64,000 nucleotides of DNA from an uncultured Campylobacter sp. (GCF_938045625.1 NZ_CALIAV010000046.1:26025-90024); one strand, 5' to 3'. Positions 42,301 through 51,189 are shown, numbered from the stretch's first letter. Program-made: numbers and translations. The notes: generated by a model from the letters alone, not told the origin.

Positions 42301-43157
42301 TAGATCAAATTTTAGGCGACTTTAGAAACAACGACGGTAGCGTGGCAACGCTTGCAAATATTCAAAATGCAATTATATTTTTTGACAACAATCCGCCTAG
42401 TTTCGTAAGAAAAGTAAACGCCGTAGCAAACAATGGCGCATATAGCGTAAACGCCAATGCTTTTAACGGCGGCACGGCACCTGTAACTGTAAGGCTAAAT
42501 TTTGCAAGAAGCGTAAATATACCTAAAAATCCATTTACTTTAAGCAACCAAAACTTAACGATGGGCAGTATATCAGACGCTGACGCCGTAGCCGGCGCCG
42601 CATACGTAAAACCTACCGCCGTCAGTACGACGCAATTTTACTACGGCAGGGTATATGCGCCGACATACACCGGACCGCAGGCTGGATTTAATGAGAACCT
42701 ATACTACGGCATATATTGTAACGCTTGCAATAACGCCATATATGCTCTAGCCGCAGGCACTCAGCTACCGCAAGCGAGTAATTGGTTTGTAAATGCGGCT
42801 CATACAAATTTAGCTCAAGGAACGAGCGGGGCACTAGCAGGCGCTGCTACGACTACGATAGCCCCGGCCACTCCGATTCCGGCAAACGGAATAGGCAACA
42901 TGGGGCTATCAAGCACCATAGTAGGTACGGACGTGATCAGTATGCCTGCCTCAAGTTGGCTTATATTTGACCCGATAAATGCTTTGGCTGCCGTAAATCG
43001 CTTTACCGTTAACTTTACGTCAAATAACGTAAACTGGGGAGGACAAGCGCTAGATGAAAACGGAACGGACGTAGGCGTAGGTAATGTCGTGGGTACGCGA
43101 GGCGGCGGCAGGCTAAATAATATCATAAATAAACCAAGCAAGAGAATAGAATGGTAA
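39315..43157 (+). CDS. Giant exported protein, MshQ-like, possible pilus-associated adhesin
   Basis: About 1280 residues. I place the start at the GTG at 39315: AAGGA lies 8 bases upstream and it gives a clean signal peptide (NSNFFLIAIFLLSSSSAFA). An upstream ATG at 39231 lies inside fliW and would bury the signal. Residues about 155-310 (VYARLYWAGSF, GGWALVIVYDF, VNIFDG) match a module common at the start of large DUF11 surface proteins. Residues about 495-540 (LRVRLQIVNNGNEEA) look like a DUF11 repeat. The C-terminal half (FSIRPKELRIYN..., FVYPNIGHVAIHAKDTKW) resembles the MshQ/DUF6701 region of MSHA pilus operons. It overlaps the first pseudopilin gene by 7 bases. Codon use is more A/T-rich (ATA, AGA) than in neighbours. 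Role as tip adhesin is inferred. Confidence 0.6.
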   Translation: MKNSNFFLIAIFLLSSSSAFAVKDKNQLEHNLVSASSSRYLDNKETANLQKRVINEEVIDQYGVKRLEERKIIYGDIETIGASVLRTVGNSSQGYGYNYRPILSSTTIHTSITNVVFEKEDTSYSLNSSKATFDFSDRKNTDGASIANDIVGKRIVYARLYWAGSFSLGWSISNDNTARDKYFDTIKNFNTIRFGTPKGYYNITAHEKDTFWFGSLSSRGMRFQYQTSADVTELVKESLGNTVASRTFSAGNIKTHDGIPPGLYSYTDGKWFNNLQSPRYGGWALVIVYDFGSKDGKKIKPKGVNIFDGIKLLTPLDLNKGASRSADITVSGFYTPVNGAVVSSLTTLSFGAASEISAEDIEIRKDSYSTYSSIFDSTLNQKGDQFNSTISKFNKHLNPSKKYNASMDLDTYDITGKLTNKQTSADIRLTAKIIKRPDGSLQGDEATVGMLAFSTDLYVPKVCYIETLYVRDKNKTSEQDFEPVSTNASNKTIAKKGDTLRVRLQIVNNGNEEAQKLSVNTALDPKNSTYINNTTFIKPDVGRGSTFAVGAGDKNPDNTNLQTYASGKLKFLVGQGAGGGNGGTIGSNNQAFIQFDTVLGEAFARNSYTANFENPSIKLVYKGAIEECTETKYQLRVGSIASKVVNKKFGALGNSENLFTQLVARKFDVKLVNLFISEENGNEVKKLDDFNFANDVYVDVIEANKPCNGAPNVIEGGQAIRVPKTDLANKSIIDLKNILIKKAYPNLIFRLSYKDAKNIDHKVCSSDSFSIRPKELRIYNSTTNSTNFGSMVGGRAYKNIWVQAIDNENNTAANYSTNIKPITLRRSTLVPATCTDGFTFLNGINLEADTTNGLGEIRISQGGGTTSDFVYPNIGHVAIHAKDTKWTNVDRGTGGNPSDCITDSDTTTEDANGQIGCDTQTRGEQNLLFVPNDIAAQNLTVTNFAGGSMTYMSNVAPMGANVTFGLTARLGDAARTVATLYRAGCYSRNNSFTLGIDQILGDFRNNDGSVATLANIQNAIIFFDNNPPSFVRKVNAVANNGAYSVNANAFNGGTAPVTVRLNFARSVNIPKNPFTLSNQNLTMGSISDADAVAGAAYVKPTAVSTTQFYYGRVYAPTYTGPQAGFNENLYYGIYCNACNNAIYALAAGTQLPQASNWFVNAAHTNLAQGTSGALAGAATTTIAPATPIPANGIGNMGLSSTIVGTDVISMPASSWLIFDPINALAAVNRFTVNFTSNNVNWGGQALDENGTDVGVGNVVGTRGGGRLNNIINKPSKRIEW
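39329..39337 (+). repeat. Poly-T (9) tract in the signal-peptide codons
   Basis: Nine T residues begin in the fifth codon of the giant gene, and a second tract of seven T lies at 39346-39352. Slippage would shift the reading frame before the mature protein. Confidence 0.7.
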
Positions 43158-43762
43158 GAGCAAAAAAGGGCTTTTCTTTAATAGAACTTATACTAGCCAT
43201 CGTTATTATGGGATTGACGATGGCTGTAGTGCCAAATGTATTTTCTAGAGTATCGGAAAATAACAGCCTAGCCATAATACAAGAAACAGTAATGGACGCA
43301 AAAACGAGACTAGCTATCATCTCTACCGCAGCTTGGAGTTGCACCGGACGGGGCGATTTCCAAAGACTTTCGACTCCGATATTTGGAAATTTGGCAAATT
43401 TTTATACCCGAAACGGCATACCGCAAGAGGGAAGAAGAATTTTTTCCAATATAGCAAGAACAGGCGTAGCGTGTAGTCCATGGGAAAACAGAACAGGCGT
43501 TTTGAACTCATTTAACGGAAGACGTACGCAGATAATTAGCGCCGCAGGATACGATAGAGATAGCATAATAACGGCAAATTTGGTAAGCAACGTAAATCTC
43601 TCGCGAAATATGTCCGGCGCAGCAGACAATGACGTACGGGAGATTGCCGTAACGGCAACCACTCAAAACACTAGAGGACAAGGAAACGGCCATCAGATAA
43701 TCCTGCGAGCATATTCGGCCAATATCGGCGACGCGCCAGCGATTTTAACTAAGGTCTGGTAG
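43151..43762 (+). CDS. Prepilin-like protein (MshC/D-type pseudopilin)
   Basis: 203 residues starting VRAKKGFSLIELILAIVIMG: a class III prepilin signal with the G-F cleavage site, Glu at +5 and the hydrophobic stalk helix. The rest is a globular domain rich in Asn, Thr and Gly with two conserved-looking cysteines (SCTGRG, ACSPWENR). It is probably cut by a prepilin peptidase and assembled into a pilus or pseudopilus. It overlaps the giant gene by 7 bases and is followed by the next pilin after 5 bases. Confidence 0.85.
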   Translation: MVRAKKGFSLIELILAIVIMGLTMAVVPNVFSRVSENNSLAIIQETVMDAKTRLAIISTAAWSCTGRGDFQRLSTPIFGNLANFYTRNGIPQEGRRIFSNIARTGVACSPWENRTGVLNSFNGRRTQIISAAGYDRDSIITANLVSNVNLSRNMSGAADNDVREIAVTATTQNTRGQGNGHQIILRAYSANIGDAPAILTKVW

Positions 43763-43767
43763 ATAAA

Positions 43768-44718
43768 ATGAAAAAAGCTTTTACGCTACTTGAACTAATG
43801 GTCGTTATAGTGATAATAGGACTATTATCGCATATGGGCATCCAAATGACTCTTAATATATATAGAAGCTATCTCCAGAGTAGAGCCATCAATACCCTAG
43901 AAACACAAACCGAATTAGTTCTAGAGCAAATTTCAAAAAGACTTGCCATACGAGTTAGGGGTTCAACGATAGGAAAACAGCCGGGTGGGCGCCCCCCCAA
44001 TCTAGACGACGGAGCTTTCGTATCTACTAGCGCGGCGGGGCTAAACAACACCTTTTCTATCCTAGAGTGGGTGACGTATAGCTACGAGAGCTTTCAAGAT
44101 GGGGGATGGAGCGGTTTTGCAGACCTGAGTAGTCCAAATACCGCAATAGCATCCATAGACGAAAACGTAAGAAGCGGAACAGTATCGACTCCCGGAAGCA
44201 GATTGTCCATATCCGCGGCTGCGCCTAACTTCTCAGCCGATCAAAATATAAGAGATCTCACCAACAATGTAGCCAGCATAGCCAACGGCAATATAGGCAT
44301 AGTGTTTAAAAACATGAGTCTTAACTCCGCTACTTCTTTTGGCTATAATAGAACGAATGCAAATTCTGTAGGCACCATAGTAGCCAATGGCCAAAATAAC
44401 ATACTAAGTATAGCAAACTACAGAGATGCTCTTATCTCGGAACAATACTATTTACTTCACACGGCTTATGCAGTAGTCCCTGGTCAAGCTAGCGCCAATG
44501 GAGATTTTAGCTTATTTCTTCATTATAATTTTCGTCCATGGGCAAGACAAGAGTATAATAACGGAAACTCAGATCTGCTAGCTACAAACGTAACGAGATT
44601 TAACTTTACGGAAGCAAACGGTATTATAGTTTTAAAACTATGCATAAGGGACGCCGGCAGATCGCTAGAGCCTGCAGAGGCCGAGACTACTGTATGCAAA
44701 ACAAAGGCGATATACTAA
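43768..44718 (+). CDS. Prepilin-like protein (MshO-type pseudopilin)
   Basis: 316 residues with prepilin signal MKKAFTLLELMVVIVIIG. The residue before the cleavage site is Ala instead of Gly, and Glu at +5 is kept. The size and the long globular head fit MshO or PilW-like minor pilins. A run of seven C (43992-43998) lies in the coding sequence at QPGGRPPN. The stop overlaps the next gene as TAATG. Confidence 0.82.
   Translation: MKKAFTLLELMVVIVIIGLLSHMGIQMTLNIYRSYLQSRAINTLETQTELVLEQISKRLAIRVRGSTIGKQPGGRPPNLDDGAFVSTSAAGLNNTFSILEWVTYSYESFQDGGWSGFADLSSPNTAIASIDENVRSGTVSTPGSRLSISAAAPNFSADQNIRDLTNNVASIANGNIGIVFKNMSLNSATSFGYNRTNANSVGTIVANGQNNILSIANYRDALISEQYYLLHTAYAVVPGQASANGDFSLFLHYNFRPWARQEYNNGNSDLLATNVTRFNFTEANGIIVLKLCIRDAGRSLEPAEAETTVCKTKAIY
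43992..43998 (+). repeat. Poly-C (7) tract in a pseudopilin gene
   Basis: GGGCGCCCCCCCAATC. Poly-G/C tracts of eight or more are the usual phase-variable switches in Campylobacter surface genes; seven is at the lower edge. Confidence 0.6.
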
Positions 44719-45200
44719 TGAGAAAAGGTTTTAGTTTAGTTACCGCTATTCTTTTTGTAGTTCTAATAGCTACTTTGGCTATGTTTTCGCTAAATACTTC
44801 TGCAACTACGGCAAAACAAACATCGGACGTATTCTTGCGAGAACAAGCCGAACTCTTAGCTCAGGGCGCTACCGAGATAGCTGTTTTCAATCTCCTAAAC
44901 ACAAATTTCACGCAAGTAGCAAACTGCGCATTTTTAAACGCGAATAATCCTACTCCTATTTTACAAACAACTTTTCCAACCAACAATGTCGCCACCTCTT
45001 TGTTTACAGTAACAGTAACAGCAAATATGGCACTCGGCACTATAGGAGCTTGCAACGGTGCTGCCGGCAGAGGTTCGGCGGTAGTGCCGATACTAACCCC
45101 GGAATCTGCCGGAACGGTTATATTAGACGTAGTCGTTAGGTCAGCAAATGCCAATATTCCGCCGATAAGAATTCACAGACGCACGATTCAAAAACTCTAA
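44718..45200 (+). CDS. Prepilin-like protein lacking Glu5 (MshP/PilX/GspK-like)
   Basis: 160 residues from the ATG that overlaps the previous stop. MRKGFSLVTAILFVVLIATL shows a prepilin cleavage site, but Thr stands at +5 where most pilins have Glu. Loss of Glu5 is typical of the tip subunit (GspK in type II secretion) and of MshP/PilX-like minor pilins. It has two cysteines in the head (CAFLNAN, CNGAAG). Last gene of the four-gene cluster; hpf follows with its own promoter. Confidence 0.78.
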   Translation: MRKGFSLVTAILFVVLIATLAMFSLNTSATTAKQTSDVFLREQAELLAQGATEIAVFNLLNTNFTQVANCAFLNANNPTPILQTTFPTNNVATSLFTVTVTANMALGTIGACNGAAGRGSAVVPILTPESAGTVILDVVVRSANANIPPIRIHRRTIQKL

Positions 45201-45217
45201 AATAATACTTTATATGC

Positions 45218-45223
45218 TATAAT
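45218..45223 (+). promoter_or_regulatory. Extended -10 promoter of hpf
   Basis: TGCTATAAT, a full match to the extended -10 consensus, 29 bases before the likely ATG. Confidence 0.65.
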
Positions 45224-45251
45224 GCTAGCACTTTAACGCAAAGGAGAGATG

Positions 45252-45785
45252 ATGAATCTAAGCATCGTAGGTAAACAATTTGACCTAACAGACCCAATCA
45301 AACAACATATAGAAAACGCATTTGATGCGCTTAACAAATACGGACTGGATATTATTTCGGGTCGTTGCGTAGTTTCTGCGGACGAAAAAAACGGCAAAAA
45401 AGGTTTTAGCGTAGAATTTGCGCTAAATTTGGCAAAAAAAGACACGATCGTAATCCGCCACAAAGATAAAGATCTATACGCTGCAGTCGATCTTGCACTT
45501 GAGCGAGCGTCAAAAGTACTTCGCCGCGAGCACGACAAAAACACCACCGTCAAAAACAAAGACGACGGCAAAGCCGTTAGAGCCTCGATCGCAGACGAGC
45601 AGACGACTGACGGCGAGGTAGATGAGATAATCCCTATGGAGCTTGAGCTATATAAACCACTAGAGATCGAGGAAGCTATGCAAAAGCTAAAAGATAGCGA
45701 TGCACAGTTTTACGTATTTAACGATATGGACGCCAAAATGCGCGTGATCTACAAGCGCTCTGACGGCAAATTCGGACTTTATTAA
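45252..45785 (+). CDS. hpf: Long-form ribosome hibernation promoting factor
   Basis: 177 residues. The N-terminal HPF/YfiA domain (NLSIVGKQFDLTDPIKQHIE) is followed by a linker and the C-terminal dimerisation domain (KPLEIEEAMQKLKDSDAQFY, DMDAKMRVIYKRSDGKFGLY). Long HPF pairs ribosomes into inactive 100S particles in stationary phase. Two ATGs are adjacent; the second (45252) has better spacing from AAGGAG. Confidence 0.93.
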   Translation: MNLSIVGKQFDLTDPIKQHIENAFDALNKYGLDIISGRCVVSADEKNGKKGFSVEFALNLAKKDTIVIRHKDKDLYAAVDLALERASKVLRREHDKNTTVKNKDDGKAVRASIADEQTTDGEVDEIIPMELELYKPLEIEEAMQKLKDSDAQFYVFNDMDAKMRVIYKRSDGKFGLY

Positions 45786-46167
45786 TCAAATTTGGGCGAG
45801 ATAAACTCTCGCCTTCTTACTCTTTCAAATCCACAAAGCTATCAATCAAATTTCAATCATTTATCACCGACTTCGCGACGCATTGCTTAAATTTTAATGA
45901 TAAGCAAATTTGTACAACACCGATAGGTAGTTTTAAATACAAGATTGTTTAATTTAGCAAGATCAAATTTAAAAAGCTATTTTTAAATTTGATGATTGTA
46001 AGAGAAAATAGCCATTTTATGTGAAATTTTTTTCATCAACCAAAAACTCTATAGGCAACCATACTCAAAACATGCAAATTTAGCCTCGGTGAGCTTTTAA
46101 GGCTTTGATTCTTAATTAAATTCAAATTTCATGCCGATTCTCGCCGCGACTTAAAACTACACCAAAT
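45786..46167. other. Convergent intergenic region after hpf
   Basis: 382 bases without a gene. Apart from the hpf terminator at its left end it holds only AT-rich sequence with scattered AAATTT words. Confidence 0.6.
45795..45826 (+). terminator. Terminator of hpf
   Basis: GGCGAGA / TCTCGCC stem with a 5-base loop (45795-45801 with 45807-45813), followed by TTCTTACTCTTTC. Confidence 0.75.
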
Positions 46168-46623
46168 TTACACGATGCCCAAAACCGTACTTAACATCGA
46201 CGGATTTTTATTTTGCAAAGATTGCTGTTTTTCTAGCAAGGAGTTGCTTTGCAAACTAGCTCGTAGCTCCTTTTCGTATTTGGTCAAAAGATCGTCCAGT
46301 ACGGTTTCAAGCTCATCTCTTAGGCTTTTTTTCATATCGGTATTTAGCCCTAGAGCCTCCATCAACTCCTCTTTTTTGACCCTTAGCTTTTCCTGGATTT
46401 TTTGTTCGTTCATCTGCGATAAAAATCCTGCCGCGCCAAGCTGCGTAAGAGTCTTTTTAAAACCTTCCACATCAGGCTCTTTAGCGGTTTTTATCGGCTC
46501 AACGGCTTTTTTGAGCTCTTTTTCAAAGTCGGCGCCTTTTACCGCCTTTGCAGTCTTTTCTATGGCTTTTTGCGCAAGCTCGGCCAAAATCTTTTGGATA
46601 AATTTTTGCTCTTCGATCGTCAT
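46168..46623 (-). CDS. Hypothetical helical protein
   Basis: 151 residues, not recognised. Nearly all predicted helix, rich in Lys, Glu, Leu and Ala; no signal peptide or membrane segment. Regular charged heptads in residues about 70-125 (MNEQKIQEKLRVKKEELMEA) suggest a coiled coil. Good ribosome-binding site (AAAGGATG before the ATG region). It lies 40 bases downstream of hemH on the same strand and may be co-transcribed. Confidence 0.6.
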   Translation of the reverse strand: MTIEEQKFIQKILAELAQKAIEKTAKAVKGADFEKELKKAVEPIKTAKEPDVEGFKKTLTQLGAAGFLSQMNEQKIQEKLRVKKEELMEALGLNTDMKKSLRDELETVLDDLLTKYEKELRASLQSNSLLEKQQSLQNKNPSMLSTVLGIV

Positions 46624-46663
46624 TTTGCATCCTTTATAAAAGATACATTATCGCAAGCAAATT

Positions 46664-47596
46664 TTATTCCTTAGCTCTATCTGCTATAAATTTAGCAAAT
46701 TTTTCACTATCGTTTGGACAGCCTACGACGTCGTAAAAATCAAAATTTAACTCACTGGCGATATGACGAAATTCCTTTGACAGCTCAAAAACGGTTTCAG
46801 AGTTATCGATACAAAACGAGATCGGATAGATGAGCGCTTTTTTATCTTTTAGCTCGGCTAAGACCTGATTTAGCGATGGTTCGAGCCATTTTACGGGACC
46901 GAGTCTTGATTGATATGCCAGCATCGTTTGCTTAAATTTAACCCCTCGCTTCTCCAAAATTTCGGTTAAAATTTGAACGTGACGCTTGACATGCTCCTCA
47001 TATATATCGCCCGCATCAACCATCTTTTGCGGCAAAGAGTGAGCCGAAAATACCAGCGTTATCTCGCCTGGGTTTAGATTACTCGCAGCTTTTTCGATGT
47101 CGTCCGCGACGATCTCGTTATATCTCTCATCTTCAAAAAACGGCTCGACGATTTTTACTTTCGCCTTTAAATTTAGCTCGGCTCGCGCCTTTTCAAAGTC
47201 GCTTATGCTAGATGTTACGGTCGTAAACGAGTGGTGCGGGTAGAGAGGAAAAACAACGATCTCCGAAGCCTCCGTAAACTCGGCCAAAACATCCTTCGCA
47301 AAAGGCGGCGTGTAGTTCATAGCAAAGGCTACCTCCGTATCATCGTCTAAAAAATGCGAAATTTTACCGCATAGTCTCGCCGTAAGCTCACAGATAGGCG
47401 ATTTGCCGCCGATTTGACGGTAGTTATTTTGCGCGGCTTTTAGGCGAGATTTGGTTATCATAAACGCTACAAATTTGCGCAAAAGCGGGCTTTTTATCCC
47501 CAAGATATATGGATCGTTAAACATATTTTTTAAAAATACCTCAACCTCGCTAAGGTCGTTTGGTCCGCCCATATTTAGCAGTAAAATTAGCCTCAT
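46664..47596 (-). CDS. hemH: Ferrochelatase HemH
   Basis: Inserts Fe2+ into protoporphyrin IX, the last step of heme synthesis. About 310 residues from the ATG at 47596, which overlaps the upstream gene stop (ATGA) and has GGAG 8 bases before it. The start RLILLLNMGGPNDLSEVEVF, then VFPLYPHHSFTT and LVFSAHSLPQKMVDAGDIYE, are family motifs with the metal-site His and Glu. Confidence 0.93.
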   Translation of the reverse strand: MRLILLLNMGGPNDLSEVEVFLKNMFNDPYILGIKSPLLRKFVAFMITKSRLKAAQNNYRQIGGKSPICELTARLCGKISHFLDDDTEVAFAMNYTPPFAKDVLAEFTEASEIVVFPLYPHHSFTTVTSSISDFEKARAELNLKAKVKIVEPFFEDERYNEIVADDIEKAASNLNPGEITLVFSAHSLPQKMVDAGDIYEEHVKRHVQILTEILEKRGVKFKQTMLAYQSRLGPVKWLEPSLNQVLAELKDKKALIYPISFCIDNSETVFELSKEFRHIASELNFDFYDVVGCPNDSEKFAKFIADRAKE

Positions 47597-48453
47597 TCGC
47601 AAATCTCCTGAGCCTTTAGCGCGTCTTCGAGCGTACTTAGATCGCTTTTTGTGCCGCAACATGCCTGATAAAACTCGTTAAGTAACGCTTTAATCGGCGA
47701 AACGTCGCCATAAACCTTTAAATTTTGCTGCCCCTCAAGCGTGTATTTGTTTAGCTTAAGGCCCAGCATATCACCAAAATACACGCCCCCGTTCGCGGCA
47801 AATTCGATCGTAAATCGTTCTGCTTTAATGCGCTTTGAGTTGTGGATACTAGCTAGCGTCTGGTTTTTAAATTTAAGCTGAAAAAGCGAGTCCGTTTCGC
47901 TTCTTTTGTCGTCGTTTTGGATTGAAACTTTATTGCTAAAGATTATCTCGCTACCGGTTATAAACCTTGCGGCATCGATATTTTGTAAAATTTCAAGCTG
48001 CAAATTTACGCCCCTGCTAAAGCCGCGAGCGATATTTATCGAAAAAATATCTTTTTCTTTGGCAAGTTCTTTTTTTATAGAGGCGATAACGGGATTAAAT
48101 CTATCTATAAAAGCCACGTAAGCGCCTATATTTTGGGATTTAAAGCAGTATTTTAACTCTCTTATCTCGCCTGATTTGCAAAGCCAAGGATCAAGCATGA
48201 TAAATTTTATAAAATTTAGGCATTTAGGTATCAAATTTAGATATTTGTGCGTATCAGTGACGATAAGAGCGTCGATACGCACGGAGTCCAAAAGGTCGTT
48301 TATATTATCGTAAAAAGGAATCCGTCCGCAAATTTCGCTATTTTTAACGCCGTCAAAAATCGCCGCCAGCTCGAAGCGTTCGGAGCGACGAAGCTCGTTA
48401 TAGTAGTGCTTCGCGTCGTTTCCAAATCCTATTATCGCAACTCTTTTTTTCAT
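47593..48453 (-). CDS. Gfo/Idh/MocA-family oxidoreductase
   Basis: 286 residues from the ATG at 48453 (MKKRVAIIGFGNDAKHYYNE, a Rossmann NAD(P)-binding start). An alternative earlier start would add 15 residues before the glycine-rich motif. C-terminal alpha/beta domain less conserved (FIDRFNPVIASIKKELAKEK). Substrate unknown, probably a sugar or sugar-nucleotide derivative. It overlaps hemH; I recall the same hemH pairing in C. jejuni. Confidence 0.75.
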   Translation of the reverse strand: MKKRVAIIGFGNDAKHYYNELRRSERFELAAIFDGVKNSEICGRIPFYDNINDLLDSVRIDALIVTDTHKYLNLIPKCLNFIKFIMLDPWLCKSGEIRELKYCFKSQNIGAYVAFIDRFNPVIASIKKELAKEKDIFSINIARGFSRGVNLQLEILQNIDAARFITGSEIIFSNKVSIQNDDKRSETDSLFQLKFKNQTLASIHNSKRIKAERFTIEFAANGGVYFGDMLGLKLNKYTLEGQQNLKVYGDVSPIKALLNEFYQACCGTKSDLSTLEDALKAQEICE

Positions 48454-48590
48454 AATCTTTTTTCCAAATTTTAATGTTTTTTGGGCAATTATAGTCAAAA
48501 ATAGTAATTAAACGGATAATGCGAGCTATTTTTAAATTTTACCGACGCCTTTTTATAGCGGGTCTCAAACAAGTTTTATTAAATTTATGC

Positions 48591-48596
48591 TAAAAT
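48591..48596 (+). promoter_or_regulatory. Candidate -10 box of alaS
   Basis: TTTATGCTAAAATCAGCTC, with TAAAAT 35 bases before the ATG; shares TAAAATCAGCTCT with the rpsF promoter. Confidence 0.5.
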
Positions 48597-48631
48597 CAGC
48601 TCTATTTTAAAACTTTAATCAGGAAAAAACG

Positions 48632-51181
48632 ATGGATATTAGAGAGGCTTATTTAAATTTTTTTGCAAGCAAAGGTCACGAGATCATTCCGTCCGCGCCG
48701 CTAGTGCCAAACGACGCTACGCTGCTTTTTACAAACGCTGGCATGGTGCCGTTTAAGAGCATTTTTACCGGCGAAGTACCGCGCCCTACCCCACCGATCC
48801 GCACGAGCTGTCAGACCTGCATCCGCGCAGGCGGCAAGCACAACGACCTAGACAACGTCGGCTACACCGCGCGCCACCACACGTTTTTTGAAATGCTGGG
48901 CAACTTTAGCTTCGGCGAGTACTTCAAAAAAGACGCGATCGCATATGCGTGGGAGTTCGTCACGCAGGTGCTAAAACTACCCAAAGACCGCCTCTACGTC
49001 ACCGTTCACGAGAGCGACGATGAGGCGTTTGCGCTATGGGAGCAGCATATAGCAAAGGAGCGCATTTATAGATTCGGAGATCACGATAACTTCTGGCAGA
49101 TGGGCGATACGGGACCGTGCGGACCGTGCTCGGAGATATTCTACGACCAAGGCGGCGAGCATTTTAACACGCCTGAAGACTACATGGGCGGCGACGGCGA
49201 TAGATTTCTTGAAATTTGGAACCTAGTCTTCATGCAGTACGAACGCAGCAGCGACGGCAAGCTAACCCCGCTACCAAAGCCTAGCATCGACACTGGCATG
49301 GGTCTTGAGCGCGTCACGGCGATAATGGAAGGCAAATTTAGCAACTACGACAGCTCGCTTTTTATGCCTCTTATAGACGAAGTAGCCGCACTTTGCGGTA
49401 AGCCGTACGCTTATGAGAGCGGCGCTAGCTATCGCGTCATCAGCGATCACATCCGCTCGGTGACTTTCCTGCTAGCTCAAGGTACGACGTTTGACAAAGA
49501 AGGCCGCGGCTATGTGCTTCGCCGTATCCTTCGCCGCGCGATCAGACACGGATATCTGCTAGGTATAAAAGAGCCCTTTATGTACCGTCTCGTCGATAAA
49601 GTCTGCGAGCTAATGGGCGGCCACTACGCCTACCTAAACGAGAAAAAAGGGGCAGTAAAAGAGCAAATCAGACTAGAAGAGGAGAGATTTTTAGCCACGA
49701 TAGCAAGCGGACTCGAGCTTTTTGAGAGCGAACTAGCGCGCACGAAAGATATTTTTAGCGGCGAGGCTGCGTTTAAGCTTTACGATACGTTCGGCTTCCC
49801 GCTAGACCTCACGGCCGATATGCTACGCGAAAAAGGACTCAAAGTCGACGAAGCAAAATTTGACGAGCTAATGAGCGAGCAAAAAGCGCGCGCTAAGGCT
49901 GCTTGGAAAGGTAGCGGCGACAAGAGCGCAAAGGGCGATTTTAAGGCACTTTTAGAGAAATTTGGCGAAAATAAATTTAGCGGCTACGAGGAGCTTGAGC
50001 GCACGAGCAAGGTTTTGGCACTACTTGACGAGGATTTTAAAGAAACTCAAATTTTAAAAGCGGGCGAGCAAGGCTGGGCGATGTTTGACGTGACGCCTTT
50101 TTACGCGCAAAGCGGCGGCCAGGCAGGCGACAGCGGCGAGATCGTAGGTACAGCCGACGTACTAGATACGCAGAAGTTTTTCGGGTTAAATTTGTCAAAC
50201 GTCGCGGTTAAAAAAGAGCTTAAAGTCGGCGACGCCGTGAAGCTAAAAGTAAGCGAGCAAAGAGCCGAGATCGCACGCCATCACAGCGCCACGCATTTGC
50301 TTCACGCTGCGCTTAGAAGCGTGCTGGGAACGCATATCGCGCAGGCCGGATCTAGCGTCGAAGTAAACAGACTTAGATTTGACTTCTCGCATCCAAAGGC
50401 AGTGACGGCGGAGGAGCTAACGAAGATCGAAAATTTCGTCAATGCCGCGATTAGCGAAAATATAGAGGCAAAGACGGAGATAATGGATATCGAGGATGCC
50501 AAAAATAGCGGCGCTATCGCGCTATTTGGCGAAAAATACGCCGACAAGGTGCGCGTGCTAAGCTTCGGCGAGGTTAGCAAGGAGCTTTGCGGCGGTACGC
50601 ATGTGGCAAATTTAAGCCAAATCGGCGCGTTTTTCATCACCAAAGAAGGCGGCGTGAGCGCGGGCGTGCGCAGGATCGAGGCCGTGTGCTCTAAGGCCGC
50701 GCTAAATCTAGCAAAAGCCTGGCGCGGCGAGATCGAGGAGCTAAAAACCGAGCTAAAAAGCGCCGAGCCGATGAATGCGGTAAAAAAACTAAAAGCCGAA
50801 ATAAAAAGCCTAAAAGATAAAACCAAGCAGGCAAAAGACGCGCACGCGCTAGCGGTAGTAAACGTAAACGAGACCAAGCTTTGCGTTGCGGTGCTTGACG
50901 GCGGCGACATAAAGGCCACGATAGACGAGTTTAAAAACGAGAACGAAAAGGCCGCGATCCTGCTCGTGCAAGTAAATGAAGAGGGCAAAATCGCTCTGGC
51001 TGCCGGCGTGAAAAACGCGGCACTGAAAGCCGGCGAATGGGTCAAATTTACGGCTCAAATTTTAGGCGGAAACGGCGGGGGCAAGGATGATTTCGCAACC
51101 GCAGGCGGTAAAAACGTACTTGCGATCGAGGATGCAGTTAGGCAGGCGTTAGAGTTTGCTAAAATCAAGTTAGAAAAATAA
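48632..51181 (+). CDS. alaS: Alanyl-tRNA synthetase AlaS
   Basis: 849 residues. Class II catalytic core at the N-terminus ([47 protein letters not shown]). Editing domain with the zinc motif [13 protein letters not shown] and CGGTHV. C-terminal coiled coil and DHHA1-type domain ([14 protein letters not shown]). Length and domains are normal. Confidence 0.98.
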   Translation: MDIREAYLNFFASKGHEIIPSAPLVPNDATLLFTNAGMVPFKSIFTGEVPRPTPPIRTSCQTCIRAGGKHNDLDNVGYTARHHTFFEMLGNFSFGEYFKKDAIAYAWEFVTQVLKLPKDRLYVTVHESDDEAFALWEQHIAKERIYRFGDHDNFWQMGDTGPCGPCSEIFYDQGGEHFNTPEDYMGGDGDRFLEIWNLVFMQYERSSDGKLTPLPKPSIDTGMGLERVTAIMEGKFSNYDSSLFMPLIDEVAALCGKPYAYESGASYRVISDHIRSVTFLLAQGTTFDKEGRGYVLRRILRRAIRHGYLLGIKEPFMYRLVDKVCELMGGHYAYLNEKKGAVKEQIRLEEERFLATIASGLELFESELARTKDIFSGEAAFKLYDTFGFPLDLTADMLREKGLKVDEAKFDELMSEQKARAKAAWKGSGDKSAKGDFKALLEKFGENKFSGYEELERTSKVLALLDEDFKETQILKAGEQGWAMFDVTPFYAQSGGQAGDSGEIVGTADVLDTQKFFGLNLSNVAVKKELKVGDAVKLKVSEQRAEIARHHSATHLLHAALRSVLGTHIAQAGSSVEVNRLRFDFSHPKAVTAEELTKIENFVNAAISENIEAKTEIMDIEDAKNSGAIALFGEKYADKVRVLSFGEVSKELCGGTHVANLSQIGAFFITKEGGVSAGVRRIEAVCSKAALNLAKAWRGEIEELKTELKSAEPMNAVKKLKAEIKSLKDKTKQAKDAHALAVVNVNETKLCVAVLDGGDIKATIDEFKNENEKAAILLVQVNEEGKIALAAGVKNAALKAGEWVKFTAQILGGNGGGKDDFATAGGKNVLAIEDAVRQALEFAKIKLEK

Positions 51182-51189
51182 GCTTGCGT

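Noticed and set aside
50302..51045. Long open frame opposite alaS, 247 codons
   Set aside because: Its composition (runs of Ser, Phe, Ala, Ile) is that of the complement of an Ala/Lys/Glu-rich gene, and alaS on the other strand is certain.
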